A DNA stretch of 64,000 nucleotides, taken from contig NZ_NSLB01000001.1 in NCBI RefSeq assembly GCF_002304225.1, positions 806,001-870,000 on the forward strand, written 5' to 3'. The notes beneath the pieces are model-generated. The model worked only from the letters and a program-made list of their open reading frames with translations, ran no database searches and was not told the origin of the DNA. Shown in pieces: positions 30,386 to 39,635 of this stretch (the first letter of the stretch is position 1; the number at the start of each line of letters is the position of its first letter). Source of the DNA: Pseudomonas sp. HAR-UPW-AIA-41 (GTDB taxonomy: Bacteria > Pseudomonadota > Gammaproteobacteria > Pseudomonadales > Pseudomonadaceae). The translations under genes and the position numbers were made by a program.

Positions 30386-30783
30386 CGCCCGGCCTTGGCC
30401 AGAGTAACCAGCAGAAGAAAACGCCACAGCGGTTCGCGCAGGGTGCCGGCGATTAGTGTCAGGGGGTCGCCAATGATCGGCATCCAGCTCAGCAGCAGGC
30501 TCCAGTGACCGTAACGGCCATACCACTGTTGTGCCCGCAGCAGTTGCGCGGGGTTGAGCGGAAACCAGCGGCGGTCACGCAGATGCAGCAGGTAGCGGCC
30601 CAGCCACCAGTTCACCAGCGAGCCAAGAATATTGCCCAGGCTGGCGACTGTCAGCAGCAGCCAGAGTGCTTGTGGTCGGTCCATCAGCAGGGCGACCAGC
30701 AACGCTTCCGACTGCAGCGGCAGCAGGGTGGCGGCACCGAAGGCGCTGATAAACAGCATGAGCAGCTGGCTGATTAGGCTCAT
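30346..30783 (-). CDS. YqaA-family (DedA/VTT-like) membrane protein
   Basis: A 145-residue membrane protein of the YqaA branch of the SNARE-associated/VTT superfamily. Signatures are FGAATLLPLQSEALLVALL, VASLGNILGSLVNWWLGRYL, and RYGHWSLLLSWMPIIGDPLTLIAGTLREP, the last with the conserved P-x-x-GDP-x-T. Family members such as DedA proteins are linked to envelope homeostasis and lipid flipping; no function is proven for this branch. I chose ATG at 30783; no clear ribosome site precedes it. A longer start would lie in the terminator hairpin. Its 3' end overlaps the ATPase gene by 40 bases, tail to tail. Confidence 0.8.
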   Translation of the reverse strand: MSLISQLLMLFISAFGAATLLPLQSEALLVALLMDRPQALWLLLTVASLGNILGSLVNWWLGRYLLHLRDRRWFPLNPAQLLRAQQWYGRYGHWSLLLSWMPIIGDPLTLIAGTLREPLWRFLLLVTLAKAGRYLLLCALTLGWS

Positions 30784-30834
30784 GAGGGGACTCGGAGGCG
30801 TGGGGGTAGACCTGAGTGGTCCGGCAGCAGATAT

Positions 30835-30868
30835 AAAAAAGGGGGATGCTTGTGGCATCCCCCTTTTT
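30835..30868 (-). terminator. Terminator of rne
   Basis: A 9-bp GC-rich stem, GGGGGATGC / GCATCCCCC, with loop TTGTG is flanked by A6 and T5. It lies 15 bases after the rne reading-frame end on the minus strand. Confidence 0.88.
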
Positions 30869-30882
30869 CATTACGCGGGTGA

Positions 30883-33800
30883 TTAGACCTGCGGCTTTTC
30901 TACTTCGGCTTCATCGGCGCTGAGCGCAACAGGCTGCGGCTCGGCGCTGACTGCTTCAGCTGTGACAGGCGTTTGTTCGACAGCCGCTACTGCTGCTTCG
31001 GCCACGGCTGGCTGCTCACTGCTGACGCTGGTATCCACCGCTGTTTCAACCACTTCGGCGACAACCTCGGCAGCTACCGGCGCTGCCTTGGCGGCTTCGG
31101 CGGCCTCACGGGCCAGGCGCTCGGCTTCCAGGCGCTGACGACGACGCTCGCGCGGGTCGTTCAGTGCACGCCCGGTTTCCGCCACGATTGCCGGAGCGAT
31201 GACCTCGCTGGCGACAACAGGCGCAGCCTCGACAGCGCTTTCTGCCGGGGCAGGTGCCTCAGCCTGGACCGCTACTACTTCAACAGTCGGCTCAACAGCG
31301 GCCGGGGCAGGTGCGGCTTCATGCGCCACTGCTGGCTCAGTCTGGCTTTGCTCTGGTTCTGCTGCGCTGGCTGCTTGAACCGGGCTGGCCGGCTCTTCGC
31401 TGACAACGTTGGCTTCGGCAGCAGGCTGGCTGACTTCAACGCTGCTGGTCTGTGCTTCTGCGGCGGCTTCAATGACCTCGCTGACAACGGCAGCGACGCT
31501 GGCGGCCACTACAGTGCTGTCGGCAGAGGCGGCAGCGGCAGCGCTCTCGCCACTCTCTTCTGCCACATCAATACCGGCTTCGCGCTGACGGTCACGACGG
31601 TTGCTGCGACGGCGCTGGCCACGCGAGCGGCGGCGTGGGCGATCACCTTCGCTGCCTTCTGCGCCTTCGATGCCCTCATCCTGCAGCAGCTCTTCGTTCG
31701 GCAGTTCTTCCTCGGCTACCGGGGCGGCATCCAGGATCGGACGCAGCTGGCGCTCTTCACGCGGCTGGCGGCCTTCGCGTGGTTGACGCTCTTCGCGCGG
31801 GGCGCGCTCGGCACGCTCTTCACGAGGCTGACGCTCTTCACGTGGAGCGCGTTCTTCACGCGGCCTGGCGCTCTTCGCGAGGAGCACGTTCGGCACGCTC
31901 TTCGCGAGGCTGACGCTCCTCACGCGGGGCACGCTCGCGGCGACCTTCCTGGCCTTCACGCGGTTGGCGCTCTTCGCGCGGGGCGCGCTCACGACGGGCT
32001 TCCTGGCCTTCGCGCGGCTGACGCTCTTCACGCGGCTGGCGTTCGCCACGTTCTTCGCGGTTGCCGCGCTCTTCACGTGGTTTGCGCTCTTCATCGCGGC
32101 GGCCGTCACGGCGGCGATTCTGGCTGCGGCCGTCGCGGCGCTCACTGCGCTGCGGCTGACGCGGAGCCGGTTCGGCCGGAGCAGCAGCTACCGGTTGTTC
32201 TTCCTTGCTGGCGAACAGGCTGACCAGCGATTTAACCAGGCCCTTGAACAGGCTCGGCTCGGTAGCAGGCTGCGGAGCCAGAGCGGCCGGAGCCGGCGCC
32301 GGGGTAGCAGCAGGAGCCGGCTGGCTCGGCGCTACGGTTTTTACTGCGGCTTCCTGGCGAACCAGGGTGCGGGTGGCGCTGACCGGCTGGGCATCTTCCG
32401 CTTCGCTCGGGGCCATTTCGTAGCTCGACAGGCCGGCCATGACTTCCGGGCTGTCATCGCGCAGACGCTGCACTTCGAAGTGCGGCGTTTCGAGATGGTC
32501 GTTCGGCAGAATGATGATGCGCGCGCGGGTGCGCAGCTCGATCTTGGTGATGGCGTTGCGCTTCTCGTTGAGCAGGAAGGCGGCAACCGGGATCGGCACC
32601 TGGGCGCGAACCTCGGCGGTACGATCCTTCAGCGCTTCTTCTTCGATCAGGCGCAGGATGGCCAGCGACAGGGATTCGACGTCGCGGATGATGCCCTGAC
32701 CGTTGCAGCGCGGGCAGACGATGCCGCTGGTCTCGCCGAGGGACGGACGCAGGCGCTGACGGGACATTTCCAGCAGACCGAAGCGCGAAATGCGGCCGAC
32801 CTGGACGCGGGCGCGGTCGGCTTCCAGGGCTTCGCGGACTTTTTCTTCCACAGCGCGCTGGTTCTTGGCTGGAGTCATATCGATGAAGTCGATGACGATC
32901 AGGCCGCCGATATCACGCAGGCGCAGCTGGCGGGCGATTTCTTCGGCCGCTTCCAGGTTGGTCTGCAGGGCGGTTTCTTCGATGTCGCCGCCTTTGGTCG
33001 CGCGCGCCGAGTTGATGTCGATGGACACCAGGGCTTCGGTCGGGTCGATGACGATGGAGCCGCCGGACGGCAGCTTCACTTCGCGCTGGAAGGCGGTTTC
33101 GATCTGGCTTTCGATCTGGAAGCGGTTGAACAGCGGCACGCTGTCTTCGTATAGCTTGATCTTGCTGGCGTACTGCGGCATGACCTGCTGGATGAAGGAC
33201 AGGGCTTCTTCCTGGGCCTCGACGCTGTCGACCAGAACTTCACCGATGTCCTGGCGCAGGTAGTCGCGGATGGCGCGGATGATGACGTTGGATTCCTGAT
33301 AAATCAGGAACGGCGCGCTTTTCTCGCCCGAGGCGTCCTTGATGGCGCTCCACAGTTGCAACAGGTAGTCGAGGTCCCACTGCAGTTCTTCGCTGGAGCG
33401 GCCAAGACCTGCGGTGCGCACGATCAGGCCCATGTCGGCCGGTGCGTTGAGGCCGTTCAGAGCCTCACGCAGTTCGTTGCGCTCCTCACCCTCGATGCGG
33501 CGGGAGATGCCACCGGCGCGCGGGTTGTTCGGCATCAGCACCAGATAGCGGCCGGCCAGGCTGATGAAGGTGGTCAGGGCAGCGCCTTTGTTGCCGCGCT
33601 CTTCCTTCTCCACCTGAACGATGACTTCCTGGCCTTCCTTCAGGACTTCCTTGATGTTGACGCGGCCTTCGGGGGCCTTGGTGAAGTATTCGCGGGAGAT
33701 TTCCTTGAGCGGCAGGAAGCCGTGGCGCTCGGCGCCGAAGTCGACGAAGGCAGCCTCGAGGCTGGGTTCGACGCGAGTAATGCGGCCCTTGTAGATGTTG

Positions 33801-33916
33801 GCCTTCTTCTGCTCACGAGCACCGGATTCGATATCCAGGTCATAGAGCTTCTGGCCATCTACCAGAGCAACACGCAACTCTTCAGGTTGAGTTGCGTTAA
33901 TCAGCATTCTTTTCAT
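30883..33916 (-). CDS. rne: Ribonuclease E, with a frameshift in the C-terminal part
   Basis: RNase E is the essential endonuclease that starts mRNA decay and processes rRNA and tRNA, and it scaffolds the degradosome. From ATG at 33916 ([21 protein letters not shown]) the S1 domain, RNase H-like and DNase I-like parts are intact. These include [20 protein letters not shown] (catalytic Asp) and the zinc-link VCPRCNGQG. This frame is 686 residues and stops at 31856, after repeats of the type PREERQ. The normal C-terminal arm continues in another frame to 30883, about 328 residues, ending VEKPQV. Together they give about 1010 residues, as expected. The break is one extra C in the pair 31864-31865 relative to the repeat copies. 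It may be a sequencing error or a real truncation that leaves the catalytic half intact. Confidence 0.9.
31741..32095 (-). repeat. Arg/Glu-rich coding repeats in rne
   Basis: Codons for units like [14 protein letters not shown] and [18 protein letters not shown] recur about a dozen times, with two near-identical 18-residue copies in tandem. They lie in the RNA-binding, disordered arm of RNase E. The near-identity at DNA level favours slippage or assembly error, and the frameshift sits inside this block. Confidence 0.8.
31861..31866. other. Single-base frameshift site in rne
   Basis: The plus-strand reads CGGCCTGG here. Sister repeats at about 31760 and 32030 read CGGCTGG. Removing one C restores the frame from the catalytic half into the acidic tail (ERQPREER). 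Confidence 0.8.
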
Positions 33917-34414
33917 GTAGTACCGTTCGGTCTCCGGGCTATCCGGAAGCGGCGGTCGGCACACACGACTCTCTTGGTCGGTGTTCAGGTGCGCTGCAGG
34001 GGAGGCGGGCCTTCCCTGTGTCCAGCAAATGCAGCCTGTGGCCACATTGCGACGGCGTCTCCTGCTTGCTGTAACGACAGGAAGCAATCAATCAGGAGGA
34101 GGAATCAATCGGGGGCAGCGGACAAACTAGCGCATCATCTCGATGCGGGGTCACTTGCTGCAGGCCGGTTGTGCGTCTCCACCCTACACATCAATCCAGA
34201 AAATCGGGTGCCGCTCACTGAATCCGGAAGCGGGTTTCACATTGGGCAAATCATCAACGCGATTTGCTCGTTCTCATTTCCAGTACTCGGTTTACGAATG
34301 GTGCACGTTGTTGGGGCATTCATTCGAAGGACGGTCTGGCGTCCTCTTATCGGGTCGCAGGCGGCGCATATGGGACTTTTCCCCTTGTGGCGCGGCCAGG
34401 CCGCTTTGGACGGC
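33917..34414 (-). other. Long 5' leader of rne
   Basis: If the promoter at 34449-34421 is right, the rne message has a leader of about 500 bases. E. coli rne has a 361-base leader through which RNase E controls its own mRNA. No conserved reading frame is seen in this stretch on either strand. The rest of the 560-base rne-rluC spacer (34427-34476) holds the promoters. Confidence 0.5.
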
Positions 34415-34420
34415 TTCGCG

Positions 34421-34449
34421 ACTATAGCAGCAACCATTAAGTGCTTCAA
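34421..34449 (-). promoter_or_regulatory. Candidate sigma-70 promoter of rne
   Basis: On the minus strand TTGAAG (34449-34444) and TATAGT (34426-34421) are separated by exactly 17 bases. The start point would be near 34414. Confidence 0.6.
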
Positions 34450-34476
34450 TTGCATAAAAATTGTTATCATCTGGGC

Positions 34477-35430
34477 ATGACAACTCCTCCCTCTCCAACT
34501 GCTGGCGTGCAAATGCTGGAAGTTGCGCCGGAATATGCCGGTCAGCGTATCGATAACTTTCTCCGCACCCAGCTCAAGGGTGTGCCCAAAACGCTTATCT
34601 ATCGCATTCTGCGAAAGGGTGAGGTGCGGGTGAACAAGGGGCGGATCAAGCCCGAGTACAAGCTGCAGGCCGGTGATGTGGTGCGTGTTCCGCCGCTGCG
34701 GGTGGCTGAGCGTGACGAGCCTGCGCCGCTGGCGCAGGGGCTGCTTGAGCGGCTTGAGGCTGCCATCGTCTACGAGGACAAGGCGCTCATCGTGCTTAAC
34801 AAGCCGGCCGGTATTGCCGTGCACGGCGGCAGTGGCCTCAATTACGGCGTGATTGAAGCGTTCCGGCAGTTGCGGCCGGATGCCAAGGATATCGAGCTGG
34901 TCCACCGTCTGGATCGCGATACCTCGGGCCTGTTGATGATTGCCAAGAAGCGCAGCATGTTGCGCCATCTGCATGAGGCGCTGCGCGGTGATGGCGTCGA
35001 CAAGCGCTACCTGGCGCTGGTGCGCGGCAGTTGGCCGACCGCCAAGAAAAAGATCAGTGCTCCGCTGCTGAAGAACAATCTGCGTTCCGGCGAGCGTATG
35101 GTTGAGGTCAATCCCGAGGGTAAAGAGGCGCTGACCGTGTTTCGCGTGGTGCGCCGCTTTGGTGAGTTTGCCACCCTGGTCGAGGCCAGTCCGATTACCG
35201 GGCGCACCCATCAGATCCGTGTGCATGCCAGGCACGCCGGGCATGCCATTGCCGGTGATCCTAAATATGGTGATGAGGATTTCACCCGCGTGATTCGCGA
35301 GCTGGGCGGTAAGCGTCTGTTCCTGCATTCTCATGCGCTGCGCGTCACCCTGCCGGATGGGCAGGAGCTGAGCCTCGAAGCGCCGGTCGATGCGATGTGG
35401 GCGAGTACGCTGGAGCGTCTGGGTGGCTAG
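34477..35430 (+). CDS. rluC: 23S rRNA pseudouridine synthase RluC
   Basis: RluC modifies uridines 955, 2504 and 2580 (E. coli numbering) of 23S rRNA. It has 317 residues. The N-terminal S4 domain ([36 protein letters not shown]) is followed by the catalytic domain, with Asp in [18 protein letters not shown] and [20 protein letters not shown] near the end. ATG at 34477 was chosen because the product then matches relatives (MTTPPSP). Only a weak CTGGG precedes it. It is divergent from rne, as in enterics. It overlaps the HAD gene by 8 bases. Confidence 0.94.
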   Translation: MTTPPSPTAGVQMLEVAPEYAGQRIDNFLRTQLKGVPKTLIYRILRKGEVRVNKGRIKPEYKLQAGDVVRVPPLRVAERDEPAPLAQGLLERLEAAIVYEDKALIVLNKPAGIAVHGGSGLNYGVIEAFRQLRPDAKDIELVHRLDRDTSGLLMIAKKRSMLRHLHEALRGDGVDKRYLALVRGSWPTAKKKISAPLLKNNLRSGERMVEVNPEGKEALTVFRVVRRFGEFATLVEASPITGRTHQIRVHARHAGHAIAGDPKYGDEDFTRVIRELGGKRLFLHSHALRVTLPDGQELSLEAPVDAMWASTLERLGG

Positions 35431-36115
35431 GTATCAGGCGCTGATTTTCGACTGGGATGGCACTCTGGTCGATTCCATTGGTCGTATTGTCGAGTCTCTG
35501 CGTGAAGCGGCCGAGGTCTGTGCGCTGCCGCAACTCTCCGATAATGCCTTGCGCGGCATCATTGGCCTGGGTTTGCCAGAGGCGGTACGGGCTCTGTATC
35601 CCGATATGCTTGATCCGGCGCGGGTTCAGCGGTTCCGTCAGGCCTACAGCGAGCATTACCTGCATCTGGAGTCCGAGCCTTCGCGACTGTTTCCCGGTGT
35701 TGCCGACGCCTTGGAGGCTTTTCGTGATCAGGGCTATCGTTTGGCGGTGGCGACCGGCAAGAGTCGCCATGGTCTGCAGCGAGTGCTCGAGGGGCGGGGT
35801 TGGGAGAATTATTTCGATATCACCCGCTGCGCCGACGAAACAGCCAGCAAGCCGAATCCGCGGATGCTGGAGGAGATTCTCGAGTATTTCGCGTTGCCTG
35901 CCGCGGCGGCTGTGATGGTGGGGGATTCTTCCTTCGATCTGCAGATGGCCAGAAATGCGGGTATGGATTCGGTGGCGGTGGGTTACGGTGCGCAGTCACT
36001 TGATGGGTTGCGCGAGCACGGGCCGGTATTGGCTGTCGAGCATTTTGATCAGTTGCGTCACTGGCTGGAGTCAGGGGTGGCGCCGAAGGTAAAGGAAGAG
36101 GCCTATGTCGGATGA
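35423..36115 (+). CDS. HAD-superfamily hydrolase
   Basis: A 230-residue phosphoglycolate phosphatase-like HAD hydrolase. Motif I is [11 protein letters not shown], motif II lies in VATGKSRHG, motif III is the Lys in [13 protein letters not shown], and motif IV is [14 protein letters not shown] cap domain sits between motifs I and II. The substrate is not known. The start is GTG at 35423 ([13 protein letters not shown]), overlapping the rluC stop by 8 bases. The 3' end overlaps sppA by 11 bases, so the three genes look co-translated. Confidence 0.88.
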   Translation: MARYQALIFDWDGTLVDSIGRIVESLREAAEVCALPQLSDNALRGIIGLGLPEAVRALYPDMLDPARVQRFRQAYSEHYLHLESEPSRLFPGVADALEAFRDQGYRLAVATGKSRHGLQRVLEGRGWENYFDITRCADETASKPNPRMLEEILEYFALPAAAAVMVGDSSFDLQMARNAGMDSVAVGYGAQSLDGLREHGPVLAVEHFDQLRHWLESGVAPKVKEEAYVG

Positions 36116-37070
36116 TCTGAAGTCGGGTGACGAGCGTAGCTGGAAACTATTGGAGAAGACTCTGCTGGCTGGTGTGCAGGAGCAGAAGCGGGCGCGTCGC
36201 TGGGGCATTTTTTTCAAGCTGCTGACCTTTGTTTATCTGTTCGGTGCTCTGGCATTGTTTGCTCCGCAGATGGATCTCCAGGATGCGGCGGCGCGCGGCA
36301 AGGCGCATACCGCCGTGGTGGAGGTGCGCGGCATGATCGCTGACCAGGAGCCTGCCAGTGCCGACAATATCGTGGGCAGCTTGCGGGCGGCCTTCAAGGA
36401 TCCGAATACCAAGGGTGTGGTGCTGCGTATCAACAGTCCGGGCGGCAGTCCGGTTCAGTCCGGCTATATCTACGACGAGATCCGTCGCCTGCGTGCTGAG
36501 CACAAGGAAATCAAGGTTTATGCGGTCATTACCGACCTTGGTGCTTCCGGGGCTTACTACATCGCCAGTGCTGCTGATGCTATTTATGCCGACAAGGCCA
36601 GTCTGGTCGGATCGATTGGGGTGACGGCATCCGGCTTCGGCTTTGTCGGCGTGATGGATAAGCTGGGTGTTGATCGGCGCATCTATACAGCCGGCGAGCA
36701 CAAGGCATTTCTGGATCCGTTCCAGCCGCCAAAGGATGAGGAAACGGCATTCTGGAAAACTGTGCTGGAAACCACGCATAAGCAGTTCATTGCCAGTGTC
36801 AAGCAGGGGCGCGGTGAGCGCCTCAAGGACAAGGAGCATCCGGAGTTGTTCAGTGGCTTGATCTGGTCGGGTGAGCAGGCGCTGCAGCTTGGTCTGATCG
36901 ATGGTCTGGGTAACAGCAGCTATGTGGCGCGCGAAGTGATCGGGGCGAAGGATCTGGTGGATTACACGCATCAGGAAACGCCGCTGGACCGTTTTGCCAA
37001 GAAGCTGGGCGCCAGTGTGGCTGAACATGTGGCGATCTGGGCTGGTTTTGCCGGGCCGCAGTTGCGCTGA
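36105..37070 (+). CDS. sppA: S49 signal peptide peptidase (SppA/SohB type)
   Basis: A 321-residue serine protease of family S49, anchored by one N-terminal helix (WGIFFKLLTFVYLFGALALFAP), with the active site on the periplasmic side. It degrades cleaved signal peptides in related systems. The catalytic Ser is in TDLGASGAYYIASAAD and the Lys in IYTAGEHKAFLDPFQP; the oxyanion region is RINSPGGSPVQSG. It is the short, single-domain form. ATG at 36105 lies within the HAD gene end. A strong terminator follows. Confidence 0.88.
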   Translation: MSDDLKSGDERSWKLLEKTLLAGVQEQKRARRWGIFFKLLTFVYLFGALALFAPQMDLQDAAARGKAHTAVVEVRGMIADQEPASADNIVGSLRAAFKDPNTKGVVLRINSPGGSPVQSGYIYDEIRRLRAEHKEIKVYAVITDLGASGAYYIASAADAIYADKASLVGSIGVTASGFGFVGVMDKLGVDRRIYTAGEHKAFLDPFQPPKDEETAFWKTVLETTHKQFIASVKQGRGERLKDKEHPELFSGLIWSGEQALQLGLIDGLGNSSYVAREVIGAKDLVDYTHQETPLDRFAKKLGASVAEHVAIWAGFAGPQLR

Positions 37071-37090
37071 GTGTTCTGTATCGGTGAAAG

Positions 37091-37115
37091 AGCCCGGCAA
37101 TGCCGGGCTTTTGCT
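37091..37115. terminator. Terminator between sppA and maf
   Basis: AGCCCGGC / GCCGGGCT, 8 bp with a 3-base loop, is followed by TTTTGCTTT on the plus strand and preceded by AAAG. It serves sppA; use by the opposed maf gene is less certain. Confidence 0.85.
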
Positions 37116-37694
37116 TTAGGGGAGGGTAATCCCTTCATTTATTAGCATGTCGACCAGGCGGATCAGGGGGAGGCCGATCAGGCTGGTGCTGTCTCTGCCC
37201 TCGGTGCTGGCGAACAGGCTGATGCCCAGTCCTTCGGACTTGAAGCTGCCGGCGCAGTCGTAGGGTTGTTCGGCATGCAGGTAGCGCTCGATCTGGGCGT
37301 CGCTGAGTTGGCGGAAATGCACGGTAAAGGGTACGCAGGCGACCTGGCAGTGGTTGTTCTGGCTGTTGAAAAGGCACAGGCCGGTCAGGAAGGTTACGCT
37401 GCGGCCACTGGCAGCCTGCAGTTGTGCTTTTGCGTTGTTGAATGTGTGCGGTTTGCCGATGATCTGTCCGTCCAGGGTGGCGACCTGGTCTGAGCCGATG
37501 ATCAGGTGCGCCGGATGGCTGCTTTGGAGGGCGCGGGCCTTGGCTTCGGCCAGTCGGCAAACCAGCTGTTCGGGGTGTTCGCCGGCTAGTGGGGTCTCAT
37601 CGGTTGCGGGCGGCGAGGTGCTGAACGGCAGGCGCAGGCGTTCCAGCAGTTCGCGGCGATAGCGAGAGGTGGAGGCCAGAACCAGTGGCAGCAT
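37116..37694 (-). CDS. yceF: Maf-family nucleotide pyrophosphatase YceF
   Basis: A 192-residue Maf protein of the YceF branch, which hydrolyses m7GTP and related modified nucleotides. The start LVLASTSRYRRELLERLRL is the phosphate-binding signature. LIIGSDQVATLDGQIIGKP contains the metal/base residues, and the RDSTSLIGLPL end is typical. It is divergent from yceD, as in many gammaproteobacteria. Confidence 0.92.
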   Translation of the reverse strand: MLPLVLASTSRYRRELLERLRLPFSTSPPATDETPLAGEHPEQLVCRLAEAKARALQSSHPAHLIIGSDQVATLDGQIIGKPHTFNNAKAQLQAASGRSVTFLTGLCLFNSQNNHCQVACVPFTVHFRQLSDAQIERYLHAEQPYDCAGSFKSEGLGISLFASTEGRDSTSLIGLPLIRLVDMLINEGITLP

Positions 37695-37762
37695 GGCGAA
37701 TTCTCAATCTGAACAAGGAATTGCGATTTTAGCGGGCGCCAGGGAGAAAGGCGGAATTTTCT

Positions 37763-37791
37763 TTGACAGCGCCTGGGGGCATCCCTAGAAT
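37763..37791 (+). promoter_or_regulatory. Strong sigma-70 promoter of the yceD-rpmF-plsX unit
   Basis: A consensus TTGACA (37763-37768) and TAGAAT (37786-37791) are spaced by exactly 17 bases. The -10 ends only 9 bases before the yceD ATG, so the leader would be at most a few bases long. Confidence 0.8.
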
Positions 37792-37800
37792 GTCGCGCCT

Positions 37801-38328
37801 ATGTTGAATGCACCGATTCCACCTCATGTCGATCCGCGCAAGCTGGCTGATCGCGGAATAACTCTCGAGGGGGTTGTTCCGGTAAAAAGCCTGCCGCGGT
37901 TGTGCGAGCAATTGACCGATGACCTCGGTGAAGTGCAAGTACGGCTGACATTCGAGCGTGATGAGCAGCGTATACCGGTTATCCGGGGCTCGCTCGATGT
38001 TGAGGTCAGGATGATTTGCCAGCGTTGTCTGGAGCCGGCGGCTTTGCCGGTTCATGGCGAATACATCTACGCCATGGTAAGAGAGGGCGATTCTGAGCGC
38101 TCTCTGCCTAAAGGCTACGATGCGCTGGAAGTGGGTGAAGAGCCCTTGGATGTGCTGACAATGGTTGAAGACGAGCTTCTGCTCTCTTTGCCGATTGTTC
38201 CTGTCCATGATGCAAAAGTTTGCCAGCAGCCGGCGGGCCAAGATGAGCCAGAGCCGAATGAGAACGAGGTTTCGCGGTCCAACCCGTTCAGCGTACTGGC
38301 TCAGTTAAAGCGTGACCCAAACGTTTAG
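37801..38328 (+). CDS. yceD: DUF177 protein YceD
   Basis: A 175-residue YceD protein (DUF177), tied to ribosome or 23S rRNA accumulation in bacteria and plants. Signatures are CQRCLEPAALPVHGEY, the acidic LEVGEEPLDVLTMVEDELLLSLPIVPVHD, and NPFSVLAQLK at the end. No ribosome-binding site precedes ATG at 37801, and the promoter abuts the start, so leaderless initiation is likely. It precedes rpmF, the standard pairing. Confidence 0.92.
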   Translation: MLNAPIPPHVDPRKLADRGITLEGVVPVKSLPRLCEQLTDDLGEVQVRLTFERDEQRIPVIRGSLDVEVRMICQRCLEPAALPVHGEYIYAMVREGDSERSLPKGYDALEVGEEPLDVLTMVEDELLLSLPIVPVHDAKVCQQPAGQDEPEPNENEVSRSNPFSVLAQLKRDPNV

Positions 38329-38341
38329 GAGTTAATCAGTT

Positions 38342-38524
38342 ATGGCTGTTCAGCAGAACAAAAAATCCCGTTCCGCTCGTGACATGCGTCGTTCCCATGA
38401 CGCTCTCGAGGCCAGCACCCTGTCCGTCGAGAAGAGCACCGGTGAAGTCCACCTGCGTCACCACGTAACTCCGGAAGGCGTTTACCGTGGCCGCAAAGTC
38501 GTCAACAAGGACGCTGCTGAGTAA
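38342..38524 (+). CDS. rpmF: 50S ribosomal protein L32
   Basis: A 60-residue L32: [22 protein letters not shown], then [18 protein letters not shown]. It has no zinc-binding Cys pairs, so it is the non-zinc form as in E. coli. AGGAG lies upstream, close to the yceD end. It sits between yceD and plsX, linking ribosome and phospholipid genes. Confidence 0.96.
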   Translation: MAVQQNKKSRSARDMRRSHDALEASTLSVEKSTGEVHLRHHVTPEGVYRGRKVVNKDAAE

Positions 38525-38526
38525 TC

Positions 38527-39537
38527 TTGTCAGCTTCTGTTGTTGCGATTGACGCAATGGGCGGGGACTTCGGTCCCCGTTGCATTGTTCCGGCCTGCCT
38601 TTCGGCAATGGCTGAAAATCCCTCCCTCGAACTGATCCTTGTTGGTCAGGCTCCTGTTCTCGAAGACATTCTTTCCCGCCAGTCTGGTGTGGATCGCGCG
38701 CGCCTGCGCGTCGAACATGCCAGTGAAATCATTGCCATGGATGAGCGGCCTGCTCAGGCCCTGCGCAACAAGCCCGATTCCTCCATGCGTCAGGCGCTGG
38801 AACTGGTACGTCAGGGGCGGGCGCAGGCTTGCGTAAGTGCCGGCAATACCGGTGCATTGATGGCCTTGGCGCGCTATGTGCTGAAAACCCTGCCGGGTAT
38901 TGACCGTCCGGCGATGGTGACGGCCATTCCCACCCAGACAGGGCGAACGCTGCTGCTTGATCTGGGTGCCAATGTCGATTGCAGTGCTGAGCACCTCTAC
39001 CAGTTCGCGGTGATGGGGGCTGTTGCTGCTGAGGTGCAGGGCAAGTCCAGGCCGCGCATTGCCTTGCTCAATGTCGGCACCGAGGACATCAAGGGCAATC
39101 AGCAGGTGAAGCTGGCTGCGAGCCTGTTGCAGCAGGCAGATGAGCTGAACTACTGCGGCTTCATCGAGGGCGATGGTCTCTATCGCGGTGAGGCGGATGT
39201 GGTGGTGTGTGACGGCTTCGTCGGCAATATTCTGCTCAAGTCCAGCGAAGGCCTTGTCACCATGTTGTCGGCGCGGATTGCCTCGTTGTTCAAGGAAAGT
39301 CTGGGTTCGCGCCTGGTCGGCTCGCTGGCCATGCCGTTGCTGCGGCGTCTGCAGGATGAGCTGGCGCCTGCCCAGCACAATGGAGCAAGCTTTCTCGGGT
39401 TGCAGGGCATTGTGGTGAAAAGCCATGGCAGTGCCGATGAGGATGCCTTCAAGGTGGCGATTGCGCGTGCGGTGGTTGAGGTGCGCGAGAATCTGCCGCA
39501 GCGTTTGCACAGTCGACTGGGGAATCTGCTGCTGTAG
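38527..39537 (+). CDS. plsX: Phosphate acyltransferase PlsX
   Basis: PlsX converts acyl-ACP to acyl-phosphate, the first step of the PlsX/PlsY route to phosphatidic acid. It has 336 residues. Motifs are [42 protein letters not shown], and [18 protein letters not shown]. The start is TTG at 38527, two bases after the rpmF stop. No strong ribosome site is seen, so translation may be coupled to rpmF. The gene is followed by fabD after 98 bases. Confidence 0.95.
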   Translation: MSASVVAIDAMGGDFGPRCIVPACLSAMAENPSLELILVGQAPVLEDILSRQSGVDRARLRVEHASEIIAMDERPAQALRNKPDSSMRQALELVRQGRAQACVSAGNTGALMALARYVLKTLPGIDRPAMVTAIPTQTGRTLLLDLGANVDCSAEHLYQFAVMGAVAAEVQGKSRPRIALLNVGTEDIKGNQQVKLAASLLQQADELNYCGFIEGDGLYRGEADVVVCDGFVGNILLKSSEGLVTMLSARIASLFKESLGSRLVGSLAMPLLRRLQDELAPAQHNGASFLGLQGIVVKSHGSADEDAFKVAIARAVVEVRENLPQRLHSRLGNLLL

Positions 39538-39635
39538 GATGTGACCCTGTGCGTCAGGTGGTCATCCAACTGTCAGTTTGTTGTGGCTGGCTAGGCCAGA
39601 CGTCATTCTCCTGTTATCTGTAGAAGGTTGCCTCG

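Noticed and set aside
30784-30858. Longer N-terminus for the YqaA protein
   Set aside because: The extra 25 residues begin inside the rne terminator hairpin and do not match the compact family length.
31856-31870. Programmed ribosomal frameshifting in rne
   Set aside because: No slippery heptamer and no stable downstream structure could be recognised; a one-base error or mutation in repeats is simpler.
31741-32095. Repeats that might be a CRISPR array
   Set aside because: Units are coding, directly adjoining and of uneven length, with no unique spacers and no cas genes.
30973-32223. A plus-strand 416-codon frame opposite the rne tail
   Set aside because: Low-complexity Phe/Gly/Cys/Arg translation that mirrors the Ala/Glu-rich arm of RNase E.
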